Assembly: GCF_012910805.1 (NCBI RefSeq)
Contig: NZ_WTVK01000018.1
Coordinates: 1 to 64,000, forward strand
DNA from: Aromatoleum evansii
GTDB taxonomy: Bacteria; Pseudomonadota; Gammaproteobacteria; Burkholderiales; Rhodocyclaceae
Direction: 5' to 3'
DNA: 64,000 bases
Shown: positions 53,401 to 61,476 of the stretch, one piece after another
Layout: every line of letters starts with the position of its first letter
Position numbering within the stretch: the stretch's first letter is position 1
Position numbers and translations under genes: made by a program
Notes under the pieces: generated by a model
What the model was told of the DNA's origin: nothing
Seen by the model: the letters and a program-made list of their open reading frames with translations, nothing else
Database searches by the model: none

Positions 53401-53626
53401 CGTGCGCCGCATGGACACGGACCAGGCGGCGGACGATATCGTCCAGACGATCGTCACCCTCGCCCGCACGCTCGGTATGAGCGTGATCGCCGAAGGGGTC
53501 GAGACCGCGGCCCAACTGGCCCGGCTGCGGGCCTTGGGGGTCGATTATGGCCAAGGATATTACTTTGGCCAGCCGCTCGACGCAGAAGCCGCCGAGCGGA
53601 TGATCAGCACTGCGCCGACCTGGTGA
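50429..53626 (+). CDS. Sodium:solute symporter fused to degenerate GGDEF and EAL domains
   Basis: A 1,065-residue membrane protein with a TTG start at 50429 behind GGGAG. About residues 1-520 form a sodium:solute symporter-type domain with some 12 to 14 helices ([40 protein letters not shown]). Next comes a GGDEF-like domain (about 620-780) whose motif reads [13 protein letters not shown], so cyclase activity is doubtful. The EAL domain (about 810-1060) is complete: [54 protein letters not shown] and GYYFGQP. This suggests a transport-coupled receptor that breaks down cyclic di-GMP when a solute (betaine, choline or another) binds. Fusions of symporter and histidine kinase (CbrA) are known; the EAL version is less familiar. 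Confidence 0.9.
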   Translation: [1065 protein letters not shown]

Positions 53627-53643
53627 TCCGCGGGTCCGGGGCG

Positions 53644-54513
53644 TCAGGACTCCTGCCCCTGGCCCCCTTTCCGACGTGCGATCCGCTCTTCCTTCCGCAC
53701 GCCGAAGCTTTCGGTAAGACGATCGAGGATGATCGCGAGCAACACCACCGCGAGTCCGGACTCGAAGCCCAGTCCGATGTCGAGGCGCTGGATACTGGCG
53801 AGGACGTTGTTGCCCAGGCCGCCGCCACCGACCATCGACGCGATGATCACCATCGACAGCGCCATCATGATCGTCTGGTTGATGCCGGCCATGATCGAGG
53901 GCAGCGCGCCGGGAATCTGGATCTTGAGCAGCACCTGCAGCGGCGTGCAGCCGAAGGTGATGCCGGCCTCGACCTGCTCCTTGTTGACCTGGCGGATGCC
54001 GAGCGCGGTCAGGCGGACCACCGGCGGCATGGCGAAGATCACCGTCGCCAGGACCGCCGGTACGCGCCCGAGTCCGAACACCATCGCCGCCGGGATGAGG
54101 TAGACGAAGGCCGGCATGGTCTGCATGAAGTCCAGCACCGGCCGCAGCAGGTAGTTGATCCGCCGGTTGAGCGCCGCGGCGATGCCCAGCGGTATACCGA
54201 CCAGGAGGCTGATGAGCGTCGCCGCGATGATCAGCGCGAGCGTGACCATCGTTGCCGGCCAGAAGCCGGTGCCGATGATGACGACGAAGGCCGCCGCTGC
54301 GACGACCGCGAACTTCCAGCCGAGGCGCCAGAATCCCAGCGCGACGAACATGCCCGCGAGGAGCCAGTCCGGCACCAGTTGCAAGAGCTGCTCGGTCAGC
54401 GCCGTCATGTCCCCGACGACGTCGCCCAGGTTCTCCAGCACCCCGTGGTCGTTTTCGAGGATGAAGTTGATAGTTTTCTCGGCCCATTCGCCGATCGGCA
54501 GGAAATCACGCAT
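53644..54513 (-). CDS. proW: Glycine betaine ABC transporter permease (ProW-like), system 2
   Basis: A 289-residue permease starting MRDFLPIGEWAEKTINFILE, with the same overall pattern as system 1. The EAA-type loop is in ALPSIMAGINQTIMMALSMV, and the helix GIAAALNRRINYLLRPVLDF is followed by MQTMPAFVYLIP. The C-terminus is extended by a charged tail (EERIARRKGGQGQES). It overlaps proV system 2 by 8 bp. It is convergent with the symporter-EAL gene, 17 bp apart. As part of proX-proV-proW it imports glycine betaine or a relative. Confidence 0.93.
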   Translation of the reverse strand: MRDFLPIGEWAEKTINFILENDHGVLENLGDVVGDMTALTEQLLQLVPDWLLAGMFVALGFWRLGWKFAVVAAAAFVVIIGTGFWPATMVTLALIIAATLISLLVGIPLGIAAALNRRINYLLRPVLDFMQTMPAFVYLIPAAMVFGLGRVPAVLATVIFAMPPVVRLTALGIRQVNKEQVEAGITFGCTPLQVLLKIQIPGALPSIMAGINQTIMMALSMVIIASMVGGGGLGNNVLASIQRLDIGLGFESGLAVVLLAIILDRLTESFGVRKEERIARRKGGQGQES

Positions 54514-55717
54514 GGCTGAGTTCTTCCTTCGCCATCTTCTTGAGCAGGATCGTCTGGGTGACCGCGCCGATGTAGTGGCCCTGCGACTCGATCACCGGCA
54601 GCGGATAGGGCATCTTCACGATGCGGCAGATCAGCTCGCGCAGGTTGAGGTTGCCATTGACCGGCGGGAGGTCGGTCAGCAGCGCGTGGGAGAGTTCGGT
54701 GGAGCCGGATTCGAGCGAGCGGATCATCGAGTCGATGGAGACGGTGCCGACGAGCTTGTGCTCGCCATCCACGACGAAACCGTAATTGCGCCGCGCCGCG
54801 CGCAAACGCTCGATCGCGCCGTGGAAACCGTCCGCGAAATCGCCGTGCGCCTTGAATACCGGCACCGCATCGGCGTCGGCGATGTCCTTGGCGGACAGGT
54901 ACTTGTTCACATCCACCCCGTTGAAGAAGGCCCGCACGTATTCGTCGGCGGGGTTGCGGATGATTTCGTCGGGCGTGCCGATCTGCACGATGCGCCCGCC
55001 TTCCATGATGGCGATGCGGTTGCCGATGCGGCAGGCCTCGTCGAGATCGTGGGAGACGAAGATGATCGTGCGCTGCTGTTCGCGCTGCAGGTCGAGCAGC
55101 AGGTCCTGCATTTCGGTGCGCTTAAGGGGGTCGAGCGCGGAAAAGGCCTCGTCCATCAGCATCAGCGACGGATCGACGGCCAACGCGCGCGCAAGTCCCG
55201 CGCGCTGCTGCATCCCGCCGCTCAGCTCGCGCGGATAGCGGTTCGCGTAGGCGCCCAGGCCCACCTGTTCGAGCACCTTCATCGCCCGCGCTTCGCGCTC
55301 CTTGCGCGGCACGCCGGAGACCTCGAGCCCGAAGGCGGCGTTCGCGAGCACCGTGAGGTGCGGCAGCAGCGCGAACGACTGGAAGACCATCGCCATGTCG
55401 CGGCGGCGCAGCTTGATGAGCTCGCGCGGGTCCATCGACGCCACATCCTGTCCGTCGACGAGAACCTGCCCGGAGCTGGGCTCGATCAAGCGGTTGAGCA
55501 GGCGGATCAGCGTGGATTTGCCGGACCCGGACAAACCCATGATGACGAAGATCTCGCCCGCGTTGATGTGGAAATTCGCGTTCTGGACACCGACCACCAT
55601 GCCCGTTTCCCGAACGATCCGGTCCTTGTCCTTGCCCGAACGCAGCATCTGCATCGCCACGTCCGGTTTGGGGCCGAAGATCTTGTACAGATCCTTTACT
55701 ACGATCTTTGCTTGCAT
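54506..55717 (-). CDS. proV: Glycine betaine ABC transporter ATPase (ProV-like), system 2
   Basis: A 403-residue ATPase starting MQAKIVVKDLYKIFGPKPDV. Walker A GLSGSGKSTLIRLLN, signature LSGGMQQRAGLARALAVDPS, Walker B LMLMDEAFSALDP, and a C-terminal CBS pair. The ATG at 55717 is used because the longer reading runs over the intergenic stretch between this gene and proX. It is very similar to the system-1 ATPase, so the two systems arose by duplication. The CBS region is variable between them. Confidence 0.95.
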   Translation of the reverse strand: MQAKIVVKDLYKIFGPKPDVAMQMLRSGKDKDRIVRETGMVVGVQNANFHINAGEIFVIMGLSGSGKSTLIRLLNRLIEPSSGQVLVDGQDVASMDPRELIKLRRRDMAMVFQSFALLPHLTVLANAAFGLEVSGVPRKEREARAMKVLEQVGLGAYANRYPRELSGGMQQRAGLARALAVDPSLMLMDEAFSALDPLKRTEMQDLLLDLQREQQRTIIFVSHDLDEACRIGNRIAIMEGGRIVQIGTPDEIIRNPADEYVRAFFNGVDVNKYLSAKDIADADAVPVFKAHGDFADGFHGAIERLRAARRNYGFVVDGEHKLVGTVSIDSMIRSLESGSTELSHALLTDLPPVNGNLNLRELICRIVKMPYPLPVIESQGHYIGAVTQTILLKKMAKEELSHA

Positions 55718-55817
55718 GGTCTCGCGTACCTCCAGCGCACTGCTCCACCCATCAATCGACACCGGTGCCCGCAATGCTGCGAACACCGGTTTTCGCGTCT
55801 GCGCGCAATACGCCGCC

Positions 55818-56708
55818 TTACCGGGCGTCCTTCAACCAGGCTGCAACCATTTCGGGATGGCTCGCAATGTAGGCCGCGGCCTCTTTCTCGTAGGACGATT
55901 CCTTCGCCTTCGCCATGATGCCTTCAAGGTCCGAGAGCGGAATCTTGAAGTTCTTGATGAAGGCCGCCGCTTTCGGGAAGTCCTGGTCGAAGCCCTTGCG
56001 CCCGATCGCGTGGATGGCTTCGGCGCCGCCGAGCGACTTCTTCGGATCCTCGAGGTAGCGCACCTTGTATTTCGAGAACATCCAGTGCGGATTCCACGTC
56101 GTGACGACGATCCAGTCCTTGCGCGCCATCGCGCGATCGAGGGCGACGATCATCGCGGCATCGGAACCCGTGCGCAGGTCGTAGCCGGCGAGGCTGTAGT
56201 CCTTGAGCGCCTGTTCGGAGGCGCGCATCAGGCCAGCACCCGGGTCGATTCCCTGGACCTGGCTCTTTAGCTTCTTCGCCACTTCTGGTTTGTTCAGATC
56301 GGTAATCGACGACAGCTCGGACGCGGGGACATAGTCGGGAACGGCCCAGCCGAGCTTGGCGTTGTCATACAGGATGCCGAGATCGACCAGATCGCCGTTG
56401 AGCTTGTCCCAGTAGGCCTTGTGCGTATTCGGCAACCATGCCATTAACATCACGTCGAGCTGCTTCTTGGCGACGCCCTGGTACTGCAGCCCGATGTCGG
56501 TCATCACCAGCTCGACCTTGTAGCCGAGCCGCTGCTCGAGCAACTGCTTGGCGATGTTGGTCACCGCCTCCGCATCGGACCACGCCGTCCAGCCGATCTT
56601 GATCGTCTTCTGATCGGCGGCCTGGACGCTGCTCGCACCGGCCACCGCCGAAACGATCATCGCAGCGCCGATTGCGTGTTTGAACACTTGCCTCAGTCTT
56701 GAAAACAT
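55818..56708 (-). CDS. proX: Glycine betaine-binding periplasmic protein (ProX/OpuAC-like), system 2
   Basis: A 296-residue binding protein with a signal peptide (MFSRLRQVFKHAIGAAMIVS, cleavage after VQA). The OpuAC-type opening KTIKIGWTAWSDAEAVTNIA carries the two tryptophans of the aromatic cage; further tryptophans lie in VMLMAWLPNTHKAYW and VVTTWNPHWMFSKY. It heads the proX-proV-proW operon. It differs from the ChoX-like protein at 29291, so the two ABC systems probably differ in ligand preference. A moderate 21-bp repeat site lies about 80-100 bp upstream. Confidence 0.93.
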   Translation of the reverse strand: MFSRLRQVFKHAIGAAMIVSAVAGASSVQAADQKTIKIGWTAWSDAEAVTNIAKQLLEQRLGYKVELVMTDIGLQYQGVAKKQLDVMLMAWLPNTHKAYWDKLNGDLVDLGILYDNAKLGWAVPDYVPASELSSITDLNKPEVAKKLKSQVQGIDPGAGLMRASEQALKDYSLAGYDLRTGSDAAMIVALDRAMARKDWIVVTTWNPHWMFSKYKVRYLEDPKKSLGGAEAIHAIGRKGFDQDFPKAAAFIKNFKIPLSDLEGIMAKAKESSYEKEAAAYIASHPEMVAAWLKDAR

Positions 56709-56784
56709 CTACTCCTCCGGTCTGATGTGTCGGGCTCTATGGATTGGCCCGTTGGTGATGAGTCTGTGTGCTGCGAGTCGAGAA

Positions 56785-56812
56785 CTGCGATCCAGCGGGT
56801 GGAACTGCCGAC
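56785..56812 (-). promoter_or_regulatory. Moderate candidate direct-repeat site upstream of proX system 2
   Basis: Read toward proX, GTCGGCA and ATCGCAG (each 5 of 7 matches to GTCGCAA) are 21 bp apart, 77-104 bp before the gene. It is weaker than the sites at 29045 and 48616 but has the same layout. Confidence 0.35.
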
Positions 56813-56838
56813 CGTGTTATCAAGCGGGCAAGTAAATG

Positions 56839-57031
56839 CCGTTCGGACTGGGCCCTTCGACTAGCTCAGGGCGAACGGTAATACCTTAACGAGAAGATCG
56901 GCGAGAATCAGTCTAGGGGTCCGCGGGTCGGGCAATTTACCCATGTGCGACCTCCAGTCGATCTGTTTGCGGCATCGGGCGGAGCAAGGTTTCGTAGGGC
57001 GGGAGGCGTTACGCTCCTCCCGACCTACGGG
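56839..57031. repeat. Two dispersed palindromic repeats in the proX upstream gap
   Basis: At 56839-56880 is CCGTTCGGACTGGGCCCTTC with its mirrored end CAGGGCGAACGGT, the family seen at 5702. At 56993-57031 is CGTAGGGCGGGAGGCGTTAC with CTCCTCCCGACCTACGG, the GTAGGGCGGGAG family seen at 1906, 17627 and 20440. The 381-bp gap 56709-57089 holds these, the repeat site at 56785 and no gene. Confidence 0.75.
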
Positions 57032-57089
57032 TTCGTGCGGTCGTTCGGGGTGCGGCCGTCTCCTCCATCGTCAGAGGTGACTGACGGAC

Positions 57090-57311
57090 TCACGGCACCA
57101 GGATCAGATCGATGGCCCTGCGCACCTCGGGCTGCAGCGTCGTGCCCTCGGCGCACAGGGCGGCGATCAGTTCGGGGAGGCCGTCGACGGGCTGGGCGGC
57201 GCGCACACGCCGCGCCCAGTCGTCGGGCGTTTCGCCCTGCGGCAGCGCAACCCCCAATGCGCCGAGCCGCTCGCGAAAGTCGTCGATATCGACGAGGTCG
57301 GCAAACATCAT
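57090..57311 (-). CDS. Small unknown protein at the end of the dgc/etf operon
   Basis: A 73-residue soluble acidic protein starting MMFADLVDIDDFRERLGALG. AGGAGG lies eight bases before the start, an excellent ribosome site, so I take the gene as real. The composition (ETPDDWARRVRAAQPVDGLP, ELIAALCAEGTTLQPEVRRA) suggests a helical fold with no catalytic residues recognised. It is 73 bp downstream of etfB. It might be an accessory factor for the flavoprotein chain, but that is context only. Confidence 0.7.
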   Translation of the reverse strand: MMFADLVDIDDFRERLGALGVALPQGETPDDWARRVRAAQPVDGLPELIAALCAEGTTLQPEVRRAIDLILVP

Positions 57312-57384
57312 GATGTGGCCCTCCTGAAGGACGAGGAATACTTTACGCCTTTCGACGGTCCGCGATAGTCGCGGTCTCCCGCGC

Positions 57385-58203
57385 TCACCGCAGCACCCCT
57401 TCCTCGCGCAGCAGCTTGAGGATGGCCTCGGCGCCCTGTTGCGCGGAAACGCCTGTGAGCACCTGCCCGCCGCTGCCTTCGGCCTTCGCCGCAGCGGCCT
57501 TGAAGCGGTCGCGGGCGGACGCCGCCTTCACGATCTTGAGGCGCTTCGGGCGCTTGCGCGCTGGCGCCACCGTCCACTCGCGCGCAGCAGCATCGGGCAC
57601 CACCTCGGACGCGACGCGATGCAACTCGCCGCGTTGCGCGGGCCCGAAGGCGCTTTGCCGTGCAGGCTGCGCCGCCGCATCGACCGTCACGACGGCGGGC
57701 AGGCGCACCTTCAGGCGTCGCCGCTGCCCGCGCGGCAGGGCCTGCAGCACCGTCATCGTGTCGCGGTCCACCGACTCGATCTCGGCGAGCCCGGATACCA
57801 GCGACCAGCCGAGGCGTTCGGCGAGGATGAAAGGCACGAGACCAGACCCTTCCCCGGTTTCACCGCGCGCCCCGCACAACACGACGCGCGGGCCGGCGGC
57901 GCGCAGCCAGCTTTCCAGCGCCGGCACGACGTCGGACCCCTCCGGTTGCTGCAGAACGTCTACGGCGCCAGGGCCCATGCCCAGGTAGCCGCGCAGCGCC
58001 GCCTCCGTCTCGGGCGACGAGGCGCCCGCATGCACGAGCGACAGATCCCCGCCTTTCGCCAGCGACAGGCCGATCTCGACCGCGCGCGCGTCGTACTCCG
58101 CGCGCCGCGCCCGGCCGGTCACCGGGTGGCGGCCGACCGAGACCAGGGCGGCGACTTTCAGCGACGGCTCCGTCGCCGCATTTCCATTGCCATCACGCTG
58201 CAT
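57385..58203 (-). CDS. etfB: Electron transfer flavoprotein beta subunit (dimethylglycine pathway)
   Basis: A 272-residue ETF beta-type subunit. The AMP/FAD-domain pattern is seen in VAALVSVGRHPVTGRARRAE and in VVLCGARGETGEGSGLVPFI followed by LAERLGWSLVSGLAEIES. The final segment is Lys/Arg/Ala-rich (RFKAAAAKAEGSGGQVLTGV), and this group is divergent from housekeeping FixA/EtfB. It overlaps etfA by 11 bp. With EtfA it carries electrons from DgcA/DgcB toward the quinone pool. Gene order dgcA-dgcB-etfA-etfB matches the dimethylglycine operon idea from Pseudomonas, though the subunits there may be in another order. Confidence 0.88.
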   Translation of the reverse strand: MQRDGNGNAATEPSLKVAALVSVGRHPVTGRARRAEYDARAVEIGLSLAKGGDLSLVHAGASSPETEAALRGYLGMGPGAVDVLQQPEGSDVVPALESWLRAAGPRVVLCGARGETGEGSGLVPFILAERLGWSLVSGLAEIESVDRDTMTVLQALPRGQRRRLKVRLPAVVTVDAAAQPARQSAFGPAQRGELHRVASEVVPDAAAREWTVAPARKRPKRLKIVKAASARDRFKAAAAKAEGSGGQVLTGVSAQQGAEAILKLLREEGVLR

Positions 58204-59443
58204 TGCGTTGCTCCTTGCGAACGCCTTCGACCATCTCCACCAGCGCGGCGAGCACCTCGCTCGAATCCGCGATCACCGAGAGATCCGCCCGCTTCACCAT
58301 GTCGCAACCGGGATCGGTGTTGATCGCGATGACCTTGTCGCACTGCTGGATGCCCTGCAGGTGCTGGATCGCGCCCGAGATGCCGACGGCCAGATACACC
58401 CGCGCCGTGACCCAGGTGCCGGTCGCACCGACCTGGCGGTGTCGCGGCATGAAACCGTTGTCCACCGCGACGCGGGAGGCGCCTTCCGTCGCGCCGAGCA
58501 CGCGCGCCGCCTGGTGGAAGCCGTCCCAGTCGCGGATGCCGTTGCCGGCCGACAGGATGAATTCCGCTTCCGCGAGCGCCACGCCGGCCGGATCGACCGC
58601 GACCGCGCCGAGATCCTCGACGCGCCGCAGCGGCTGCGGCAGGGCTGCGGGCGGGTCGATCGGCGCCGCGGCGTGCACGGTCTCGCTCACCGGTTCGGCA
58701 CATTCGGGCAGCGCAAGCACGATGCGCGGCAGCTTGCGCGTGACGTCGGTCGTGCCCGCAGCACCACGGCCGGTGCATTGTCCGTCGGCGATCTGCCACA
58801 CCTGGGTCGCCGGCCGCTCGCCGAGACGGGCCGCGAGACGCCGGCCCAGCTCCGCCCCGCCCAGCGGCGAGTCCGGGAACAGCCAGTACCGTGGCTCGTG
58901 CTGGCGCTCGATGCCGCCCAGGGCCGTGAGACGCTGTTCCGGCGCGTAGCCTTCGAAGGACTCGCCGGCGAAGTTCACCACGCGATCGACACCGGCTTCG
59001 CCGAGCGCGTCCTCGCGCGACTCGCAGAAACTCACCAGCAGCACCGCGCCCTGCCCCCCTTCGTCGGCGAGTTGCCGCGCGAGGCCCAGCACGTCGCGGT
59101 CGTGGGCCGACAGGCGGCCGCCGGGCATGTCGGCCATCACCGCGACGATGAACGCGGGCGTGTCGATGCGCACCGGCCGGCGCGACGGCACTGCGGCGGC
59201 TTCCCGCCGCGCGGAGCCCGACGCATGGGCCGTCTGCGCGCCGCTGCGGTCGATGCGGCGGATGCCGTTCGGGCCGATGAAGCCGACCGCGTGCGGATTG
59301 CGCCGGATGATGCCGTTCGGCCCCATCCACTGCGCCACCGCCGCGCCCCCGTTCAGCTGCGCCAGCACGGCCTCGTGCTCGGGATGCAGGCGATTGCGGG
59401 CGATCCACTCGGTGCGCGGATCGCGTCTGACGATTTCACTCAT
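58193..59443 (-). CDS. etfA: Electron transfer flavoprotein alpha subunit (dimethylglycine pathway)
   Basis: A 416-residue subunit, about 100 longer than standard EtfA because of its N-terminus. That extension has two related motifs, WMGPNGIIRRNPHAVG and FIGPNGIRRIDRSG. The C-terminal FAD-binding part is normal: LGATEGASRVAVDNGFMPRH, RQVGATGTWVTARVYLAVGI, SGAIQHLQGIQQCDKVIAIN and TDPGCDMVKRADLSVIADSS. It overlaps dgcB (ATGA) and etfB. Together these form a dedicated electron chain for dimethylglycine oxidation. Confidence 0.92.
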   Translation of the reverse strand: MSEIVRRDPRTEWIARNRLHPEHEAVLAQLNGGAAVAQWMGPNGIIRRNPHAVGFIGPNGIRRIDRSGAQTAHASGSARREAAAVPSRRPVRIDTPAFIVAVMADMPGGRLSAHDRDVLGLARQLADEGGQGAVLLVSFCESREDALGEAGVDRVVNFAGESFEGYAPEQRLTALGGIERQHEPRYWLFPDSPLGGAELGRRLAARLGERPATQVWQIADGQCTGRGAAGTTDVTRKLPRIVLALPECAEPVSETVHAAAPIDPPAALPQPLRRVEDLGAVAVDPAGVALAEAEFILSAGNGIRDWDGFHQAARVLGATEGASRVAVDNGFMPRHRQVGATGTWVTARVYLAVGISGAIQHLQGIQQCDKVIAINTDPGCDMVKRADLSVIADSSEVLAALVEMVEGVRKEQRNAA

Positions 59444-61410
59444 GCCACCACCTCCACTGCGCGTTCCACCTGAACACGCTTGTCCGCGCCCCGCGCCGGC
59501 GCCGGTGCCGCCACCAGCTGCGCCGCGACGAGCTCGGCAATGTCGAGCACTTCCGGGCGCGGCCCGACGACGCCTTCGAGCATCGCCGTGCATTGCGGGC
59601 ATCCGACGGCCACGATGTCGGCCTTCGTCGAATTGATCTCTTCCATGCGCATGTCGGGGATGCGGCGCTTGCCGGGAATGTCGGTGATCGGCGCCCCGCC
59701 GCCACCACCGCAGCAGCGCGAACGGAAGCCGGAGCGTTCCATCTCGACGACCTTGATGCCGATGCCCTTGAGGGCATTGCGCGGCGCTTCATACTCGCCG
59801 TTGTAGCGGCCGAGGTAGCACGGGTCGTGGTAGGTCACGCGGCCACCGGTCCATTCACCCAGCGCGAGCCGCCCCTTCTCCATAAGCTTGGAGATGAAGG
59901 TGCTGTGATGCGTCACCGCGTAGCTCGCGCCAAAGGCCGGGTACTCGTTCTTCAGCACATGGAAGCTATGCGGGTCGCAAGTCACGATCTCGCGGAAGCG
60001 GTACTTCGCGAGCGTCGCCGCGTTACGCACGGCGAGCGTCTGGAAGGTGGCCTCGTCGCCCAACCGACGTGCGACGTCGCCGCTGTCGAGTTCCTCGTTG
60101 CCGAGCACCGCGAAATCCACCTGCGCCGCGCGCAGCACCTTCACGAGGGCCCGCAGCGTGCGCTGGTTGCGCATGTCGAAGGCGCCGTCGCCCATCCACA
60201 GCAGCACGTCGGCGGTGCCGCGCTTCGCCATCAGCGGCAGGTCCAGGTCGGCCGCCCAGTTCATGCGCGATGCAGGATCGAAGCCGCCGGGGTTGTCGGT
60301 GGTCGCGAGGTTCTCCAGCACCTCCCGACCCTTGTTCGGCGTGTTGCCGTGCTCCATCGTCAGGAAGCGGCGCATGTCGACGATCGCATCGACGTGCTCG
60401 ATCATCATCGGGCACTCCTCGACACAGGCGCGGCAGGTCGTGCAGGACCACAGGGTGTCCGCATCGACGAGCGCGCGGCCCTCTCGCAGGACGATCGGGC
60501 TGTGCGCGTCGCCTCCGTGCTCGCCGATCGGCTTGCCAGGGTAAGGTGAGCCCGCATAGGCGGCGTCGGTGCCGCCGGCCAGACCGACGACCATGTCCTG
60601 GATCAGTTTCTTCGGGTTCAGCGGCTGGCCGGCGGCGAAGGCCGGGCACATCGCCTCGCAGCGGCCGCACTGCACGCAGGCATCGAAGCCGAGGAGCTGG
60701 TTCCACGTGAAGTCCGCGGGCTTGCCGACGCCCAGCGGCGCGGTGGCGTCCTTCAGGTCGATCGGCTTGAGACCGGTCGAGCGCCCGCCGCCGAAGCGTT
60801 CGGGCCGGCGGTGGAACGCCAGATGCAGCGCGCCGGCGAAGGCATGCTTCATCGGTCCGCCCCACGTCATGCCGAGGAACATCTCGCTGATGCCCCACGC
60901 GACGATGAGCGTCAGCACCGCGGCGAGCGCCCAGCCGCCGAACGAGGCCGGAAGTACACCGGCCGTCGGCAGCGTGACCAGGAACACGCCGCTCGCGAAC
61001 GCGAAGAGGCTCTTCGGCAGGCGCATCCACGGGCCGCGCGAGAGCCGTGCGGGCGGGTTCTTCCGCCGCGCGGCGACACGCAGCGCGCCCGCGAACATCA
61101 CCGCGGTGGCCGCGAGCAGCGCCCAGCTGAGCAGCCGGCTCTCAAACTGGAAGCCGTGCACCAGGATCAGCAGCACGGCGGCGGCGACGAAACCGCCACC
61201 CGTCGCGACGTGGGTGTTGGCGAACACCTTGTCGCGCGCGACGACGTCGTGGAGGTCCACCAGGTAGCGGCGCGGCATCGCGGCCAGGCCGCCGAGCACG
61301 GAGACTGGCGAGGGGCGTCCCTGGCGCCACAGTCGGATCCGCCGGATGGCGCCCAGCAGGGCCAGCGCCAGCGAGGCGAAGATAAGTATGGGGAGTACTA
61401 CGTCAAGCAT
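59440..61410 (-). CDS. dgcB: Dimethylglycine demethylase subunit B (membrane Fe-S oxidoreductase)
   Basis: A 656-residue protein. The N-terminal 180 residues contain several membrane helices (VVLPILIFASLALALLGAI, FVAAAVLLILVHGFQF). Two ferredoxin-type 4Fe-4S motifs follow: CVQCGRCEAMCPAFAAGQPL and CTTCRACVEECPMMIEHVD. A C-terminal heterodisulfide-reductase-like CCG region (YHDPCYLGRYNGEYE, SRCCGGGGGAPI) completes it. It probably passes electrons from DgcA to the ETF or to the quinone pool. The ATG overlap with etfA and the 390-bp gap to dgcA place it in the dgc operon. It matches DgcB of Pseudomonas. Confidence 0.92.
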   Translation of the reverse strand: MLDVVLPILIFASLALALLGAIRRIRLWRQGRPSPVSVLGGLAAMPRRYLVDLHDVVARDKVFANTHVATGGGFVAAAVLLILVHGFQFESRLLSWALLAATAVMFAGALRVAARRKNPPARLSRGPWMRLPKSLFAFASGVFLVTLPTAGVLPASFGGWALAAVLTLIVAWGISEMFLGMTWGGPMKHAFAGALHLAFHRRPERFGGGRSTGLKPIDLKDATAPLGVGKPADFTWNQLLGFDACVQCGRCEAMCPAFAAGQPLNPKKLIQDMVVGLAGGTDAAYAGSPYPGKPIGEHGGDAHSPIVLREGRALVDADTLWSCTTCRACVEECPMMIEHVDAIVDMRRFLTMEHGNTPNKGREVLENLATTDNPGGFDPASRMNWAADLDLPLMAKRGTADVLLWMGDGAFDMRNQRTLRALVKVLRAAQVDFAVLGNEELDSGDVARRLGDEATFQTLAVRNAATLAKYRFREIVTCDPHSFHVLKNEYPAFGASYAVTHHSTFISKLMEKGRLALGEWTGGRVTYHDPCYLGRYNGEYEAPRNALKGIGIKVVEMERSGFRSRCCGGGGGAPITDIPGKRRIPDMRMEEINSTKADIVAVGCPQCTAMLEGVVGPRPEVLDIAELVAAQLVAAPAPARGADKRVQVERAVEVVA

Positions 61411-61476
61411 TCGTCTCTCCTAGTAGGACGTTGCTCTCTTGATGAAACGGAACAGATGCCGCGAGCCGCGGACGAC

